From NCBI GenBank assembly GCA_022821905.1, contig JAJECS010000022.1, positions 1 through 64,000 of the forward strand: a stretch of DNA of 64,000 nt, written 5' to 3'. Below, piece after piece: positions 60,483 to 64,000 of this stretch (positions within the stretch are counted from its first letter, which is position 1; each line of letters opens with the position of its first letter). The notes beneath the pieces were generated by a model. It did not search any database. It had not been told where the DNA came from and saw only the letters and a list, made by a program, of their open reading frames with translations. Origin of the DNA: Chloroflexota bacterium (GTDB lineage Bacteria > Chloroflexota > UBA11872). Made by a program: the position numbers and the translations under genes.

Positions 60483-61361
60483 TTGTCTACAGAACCGCCG
60501 TCACGAGGACTAGCTCAGACTCTCCCGCGCACGGCCGCTGCGCGCCCCGACCCGACCTACCTGACGGTCGGACACGTCACCCGAGACCTCCACCCATCCG
60601 GCTGGGAGTTCGGCGGAACGGCGTACTTCAGCAGCCTTGCCGCGCAGCGCCTGGGCATGCGCGTCACCGCGGTTACCCGCGCAGCCGCCGCCGACGCGGC
60701 CGCGCTGGCCGGGGCACGCCCCGGTATTCGGTGGATCGCCCGCGCCGCCCCGGCCACGACGGCAATGCGCAACACGTATGGATCGGGAGGAAGAATCCAG
60801 CACGCCCCGGTCGTCGCCGCACCCTTCGAGACCATCGACCTCGACGGGCTGCCAAGCGAGTTCGTGATCGTGCACTTGGCGCCGATCATGGGCGAAATCG
60901 GCCCAGCGCTGCTCGGCCACCTGCCGCGCGCCGATCTCACGGGCCTCACGGCGCAGGGGCTGCTCCGCCGCGTGGCACCCGACGGCGCCGTGCATGCACG
61001 CGGCTGGCCCGACGCCCGGGATTTCCTGGATGCCATAGACGTGCTCGTCCTGAGCAGCGAAGACATCGCGGTCGACCCAACGGCCGGCATCGAACATCTG
61101 CGCCGGGCCGCGGTCGGCGTGCTCACTCGCGGGACGTTGCCGGTGCAGGTATTCGCGGACGGCGGCTGTTCGGAGATACCCGTCCGCCAGGTCGCCGACG
61201 CCAGCCCAACCGGCGCCGGTGACGTGTTTGCAACTGCGCTGTTCGTCAACCTGCAGCGCTCGGGCAAGCTCGGCCGTTCGGTTGAGGCCGCTGCCGCAAT
61301 TGCCACGCGCTGGGTCGAGCGCCGCTGGGACGCGTTGCCTCCGATCCCCGACCCACGATGA
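60483..61361 (+). CDS. PfkB-family carbohydrate kinase
   Basis: About 292 aa. The anion-hole motif is SPTGAGDVFATALFVN near the C terminus (D/S-x-GAGD). N-terminal EFGGTAYFSSLAAQRLGMRV is the PfkB substrate-binding region. It phosphorylates a sugar or nucleoside; the substrate is unknown. The start is uncertain: TTG 60483 is chosen, GTG 60456 is also possible; the family-like part begins near PTYLTVGHV. Confidence 0.75.
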   Translation: MSTEPPSRGLAQTLPRTAAARPDPTYLTVGHVTRDLHPSGWEFGGTAYFSSLAAQRLGMRVTAVTRAAAADAAALAGARPGIRWIARAAPATTAMRNTYGSGGRIQHAPVVAAPFETIDLDGLPSEFVIVHLAPIMGEIGPALLGHLPRADLTGLTAQGLLRRVAPDGAVHARGWPDARDFLDAIDVLVLSSEDIAVDPTAGIEHLRRAAVGVLTRGTLPVQVFADGGCSEIPVRQVADASPTGAGDVFATALFVNLQRSGKLGRSVEAAAAIATRWVERRWDALPPIPDPR

Positions 61362-63049
61362 ACTTCGACGTTCTCACCCTGGCGGCGGTGCGGCGGGAGA
61401 TCGAGGATCGGGCCGTCGGCGGACGCATTCAGCGCGTCGTGTCGCCGGAGCCCAACCAGATCGGGCTGGAGATCTATGCCAACCGCGCTGCCAACCATCT
61501 GCTAATCGAGACCGGCCCCGTGAATTCGCGGGTGCACTTCGTGAGCGGCCGCCTGCACGCCGGCAAGGCTCCGGCAAGTCCGTTGCTCCTGCTGCTGCGC
61601 AAGTGGGTGCGCGGCGGGCGTCTGGTCGCGGTCAACCAACTCCCCCTGGAGCGCGTGCTGGAATTGCAAGTGCGCGCGCGCCCCGATCCGAGTGGACCGG
61701 TGGCCGAGCACCGCCTGATCGTGGAGATCATCGGCCGACAGGCCAACGCCATCCTGGTGGACGAGCACGGGCTCATCCGCGATGCGCTGCGGCGCGTCTC
61801 CGGCGACGGCGCGCGACGCCGCATCATGCCGCGCGCGCCGTACCAGCCACCCGCCCGCCTTTCGCTTCCGGGCCCGAGCGTTGCCTCGCCCGGCGACGTG
61901 TCGGCGCGGACCGCTCCCGGCGTGCCGGCCTGGCGCGCCCTCCTGCAGGCCGTGGCCGGCGTGAGCCCCACGCTCGCCCGCGAGTCACTGGCGCGCGCAG
62001 AAGTCGATCCGGCAACGCCAAGCACTGATGTTGCCGTCTGGCCGGCCGTGCTCGGGGCGCTGCGCGAAATCGCCACCGACGTCGAAGCCGGCGCGACGCA
62101 ACCCTGCCTGGCGCCGATCGACGGCGGCTGGCAAGCCTTCGCCGCCTACCCGCTCACCCACCTGGACCGCCGCTGCCAAGCGGCAGGCTCGATGAGCGAG
62201 GCGCTGGAGGCCTTCTATGAGGCCGACGATGCGGCCTCGTCCGTCGACACGGTCAAGGCGCGTGTGCTGGAGCCGCTCGATGCGGCCATTGCCCGGGTCG
62301 AGCGTCGGATCGCTTCGCTGCGCACGGCGGCCCCGACCGGCGCCGCAATCGGCGCCGCGCGCGCCGACGGCCAGTCGCTCCTGGAGCACGCTCACCTGAT
62401 CTCGCCCGGCGCCACGCACTTCGAGGCGAACGGACGGCGGCTCGACCTCGATCCCGCCAAGTCGGTCGGGGCCAACGCCCAAACCTATTTCACGCGCTAT
62501 CGCGACTTGAAGCGCGCCGCGCGGCTGGTTCCACGGCGCCTGCGGCGGGCGGAGCTGGAGCTGGCCTACCTGCGGCAGGCGGCCGACGACTTGCGACGTT
62601 CCGATTCACCGGCCGTCTCGCGTCAGATCGAAGCCCTCCTGGCCGAGTCGGGCCACCTGCGCCGGCCGCGACGCAACCGGAGGGCGCAGCCAACGACACC
62701 GGCGGTGCGCCGCATCCAGGGGCGCCAGGTGCTCGCGGGCCGCACCGCGGCCGAAAACCACCGGCTCACGTTCAAAGAGTCCGCCCCCGACGATCTCTGG
62801 TTTCACGCGCGCAACATGCCCGGAGCGCACGTCCTGCTGCGCGATCCGGGCGACGACCCGGCGCCCAAGTTGCTTCACGCCGTGGCCCGTCTGGCCGCGC
62901 ATCTCAGCGCCGGACACGCCTCGACCGCCGTCGACGTGGATGTCACCCGCCGCCGCAATGTGCGCGCGATTCGTGGGGCCGGACCGGGTCAGGTCACCTA
63001 CCGCCGCCACCGCACCCTCCGCGTCGCCCCCCTCGCCGACGACGGCTGA
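61358..63049 (+). CDS. rqcH: RqcH/NFACT-family ribosome quality-control protein
   Basis: 563 aa. N-terminal NFACT-N motif IEDRAVGGRIQRV and EIIGRQANAILVD (about 124-136), a central coiled-coil region (about 300-430) and a C-terminal NFACT-R (DLWFHARNMPGAHV, about 483-496). Family members (Rqc2/RqcH) bind stalled large subunits and add alanine tails; older annotations call it a fibronectin-binding protein. It overlaps the kinase stop by 4 bases. Confidence 0.9.
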   Translation: MNFDVLTLAAVRREIEDRAVGGRIQRVVSPEPNQIGLEIYANRAANHLLIETGPVNSRVHFVSGRLHAGKAPASPLLLLLRKWVRGGRLVAVNQLPLERVLELQVRARPDPSGPVAEHRLIVEIIGRQANAILVDEHGLIRDALRRVSGDGARRRIMPRAPYQPPARLSLPGPSVASPGDVSARTAPGVPAWRALLQAVAGVSPTLARESLARAEVDPATPSTDVAVWPAVLGALREIATDVEAGATQPCLAPIDGGWQAFAAYPLTHLDRRCQAAGSMSEALEAFYEADDAASSVDTVKARVLEPLDAAIARVERRIASLRTAAPTGAAIGAARADGQSLLEHAHLISPGATHFEANGRRLDLDPAKSVGANAQTYFTRYRDLKRAARLVPRRLRRAELELAYLRQAADDLRRSDSPAVSRQIEALLAESGHLRRPRRNRRAQPTTPAVRRIQGRQVLAGRTAAENHRLTFKESAPDDLWFHARNMPGAHVLLRDPGDDPAPKLLHAVARLAAHLSAGHASTAVDVDVTRRRNVRAIRGAGPGQVTYRRHRTLRVAPLADDG

Positions 63050-63109
63050 GGCGCAAGCAACCCGTATACGAATCCCTTCCCGCTTGAAGGAGCTCTGCCA
63101 ATCCCCTCC

Positions 63110-63144
63110 GTCATTCCCACGAAGGGAGACCTTTGCGTAACCCC
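63110..63144. repeat. 35-base composite repeat, second copy
   Basis: GTCATTCCCACGAAGGGAGACC then TTTGCGTAACCCC, close to 18705-18739. Between rqcH and the M20 peptidase gene. Confidence 0.6.
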
Positions 63145-63286
63145 ACCAGCATGGGCCGGCCCGCACCGATGGAGCCAATAGACCGCCCGGCGCTGATCGA
63201 ATCGACCCGCCATCGAACCGTTGGGCGACCTTCACCGGCGGAATCAGTCAAAATGCGCTGACTGGTTACGCGGAGACCCACGGCCC

Positions 63287-64000
63287 ATGCCCGACCTCGT
63301 CCCCATCGATCACGATCGCCTGTTGGAAACATTCCTGCGCCTGGTGCGCATCGACAGCTATCACGGCCATGAGGACCGGATCGTGCAGGTTCTGGAGCCG
63401 ATGCTTCATGCGGCGGGCCTGACGACGACGGTCGACGACCACGGCAATCTCATCGCCACTTGGGATGCGCAGGACAGCGACGCCGAGCCGCTGATGCTCA
63501 ACGCGCACATGGACACGGTTTGGCCCACGCCGAACATGGAACCGGTGGTGACGGACGAGGGGGTCGCGTCGGACGGATCCAGCGTGCTCGGCGCCGACGA
63601 CAAGGCGGGCGTGGCGGCCATCATGGAGGGCGTGCTGGCGGTGGCGGACGCGGGATTGCCCCACGGACCGATCGAGGTGGTCTTCACGGTGGGCGAGGAC
63701 GTGGGTCACGTCGGCTCGCGCGCCTTCGACCCCGAAGCTATCGAGTCGCGGCGGGGACTGGTGTTCGATGGGGACGGGCCGGTGGGATCGGTGGTGGTGG
63801 AAGGCCCGGCGGCGGAAGGGTTTAAGGCGGTGTTCCGCGGCAAGGCCGCCCACGCCGGCATTGAACCCGAAAACGGCGTCAGCGCCATTGCCATGGCGGC
63901 GCGGGCCATCGACCGGATGAAGCTGGGACGAATTACGGGTTACACCGTCGCCAACATCGGCACGATCAACGGCGGCCAGGCGATGAACATCATTCCCGAC
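63287..64000 (+). CDS. M20-family peptidase (PepT-like), truncated by the window end
   Basis: 238 codons seen; the rest lies outside. The first catalytic site is LNAHMDTVW (His-x-Asp), then SVLGADDKAGVAA (metal Asp with bridging), GEDVGHVGS with the general base Glu region, and HAGIEPENG. Zinc-dependent tri- or dipeptidases share this. ATG 63287, with GGAGA 13 bases upstream. The C-terminal metal ligand is not in the window. Confidence 0.85.
   Translation, partial: MPDLVPIDHDRLLETFLRLVRIDSYHGHEDRIVQVLEPMLHAAGLTTTVDDHGNLIATWDAQDSDAEPLMLNAHMDTVWPTPNMEPVVTDEGVASDGSSVLGADDKAGVAAIMEGVLAVADAGLPHGPIEVVFTVGEDVGHVGSRAFDPEAIESRRGLVFDGDGPVGSVVVEGPAAEGFKAVFRGKAAHAGIEPENGVSAIAMAARAIDRMKLGRITGYTVANIGTINGGQAMNIIPD

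Noticed and set aside
1-64000. tRNA, rRNA, CRISPR array or prophage
   Set aside because: No T-loop pattern, ribosomal RNA stretch, regular direct repeats with spacers, integrase or structural phage gene was recognised by eye.

Overview
The window is GC-rich, gene-dense bacterial chromosome with about 57 protein genes on both strands. I recognise no rRNA, tRNA, CRISPR array, phage or intact insertion sequence. The gene set suggests a Chloroflexota bacterium, perhaps near SAR202/Dehalococcoidia. The clues are Thr/Pro-rich lipoproteins and a LysM protein, an enolase-superfamily enzyme, a corrinoid-type methyltransferase of the URO-D fold, RNase Y, an Oxa1/YidC-Jag locus and a selenoprotein SelD. 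This placement is inferred from gene content only.

Layout. 0.2-1.4 kb: enolase-superfamily enzyme. 1.6-5.7 kb (minus): compact operon arsR-ino1-patA-pimA-pgsA, a complete early phosphatidylinositol-mannoside route with a palindromic operator at its 5' end. 5.9-7.5 kb: RNase Y. 7.7-12.9 kb: URO-D-type methyltransferase, polysaccharide deacetylase, recF and a DUF721/DciA gene, isopropylmalate-type dehydrogenase. 13-16.4 kb: pyruvate/acetoin dehydrogenase E1 alpha, E1 beta and E2. 16.5-18.9 kb: AT-richer accessory patch with a DUF4145 protein, a VapBC45-like toxin-antitoxin pair, an antitoxin remnant and dispersed repeats. 18.9-26.7 kb: amidohydrolase, thioredoxin, small regulators, MFS transporter, LysM protein, nucleotide-sugar dehydrogenase, threonine synthase and a D-2-hydroxyacid dehydrogenase. 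26.8-31.1 kb: TrmH, methyltransferase, QueC-like, pteridine-reductase-like and QueD-like genes. 31-35.7 kb: GEVED-type lipoprotein, Tat-exported serine hydrolase, sulfite-oxidase-fold molybdoenzyme. 35.8-38.9 kb: one giant gene fusing serine hydroxymethyltransferase to the glycine-cleavage T protein. 39.1-40.5 kb: accessory pair with a PD-(D/E)XK-like nuclease. 40.6-45 kb: BNR protein, Tag glycosylase, TyrRS, secreted HExxH protein. 45.1-47.4 kb: SelD with an in-frame UGA (selenocysteine), overlapped by an ArsA-type ATPase. 47.4-54 kb (minus): Crp/Fnr regulator, two-component system, two lipoproteins and an M29-like peptidase. 54.2-56.9 kb: amidase and citrate synthase. 57.1-60.4 kb: rpmH-rnpA-yidD-yidC-jag. 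60.5-64 kb: PfkB kinase, RqcH/NFACT and a truncated M20 peptidase.

The most unusual item is YidC: a complete PstS-like periplasmic binding domain is inserted in the extracytoplasmic loop between its second and third core membrane segments. Other highlights are the selenocysteine SelD, the GlyA-GcvT fusion, the PI-mannoside operon outside its usual actinobacterial setting, and a tandem module carried by three secreted proteins with unrelated enzymatic domains. Several families of hairpin-forming dispersed repeats sit between genes, and one supplies the C-terminal codons of a methyltransferase. A TATACT-like -10 hexamer recurs about 45-60 bases upstream of several starts.
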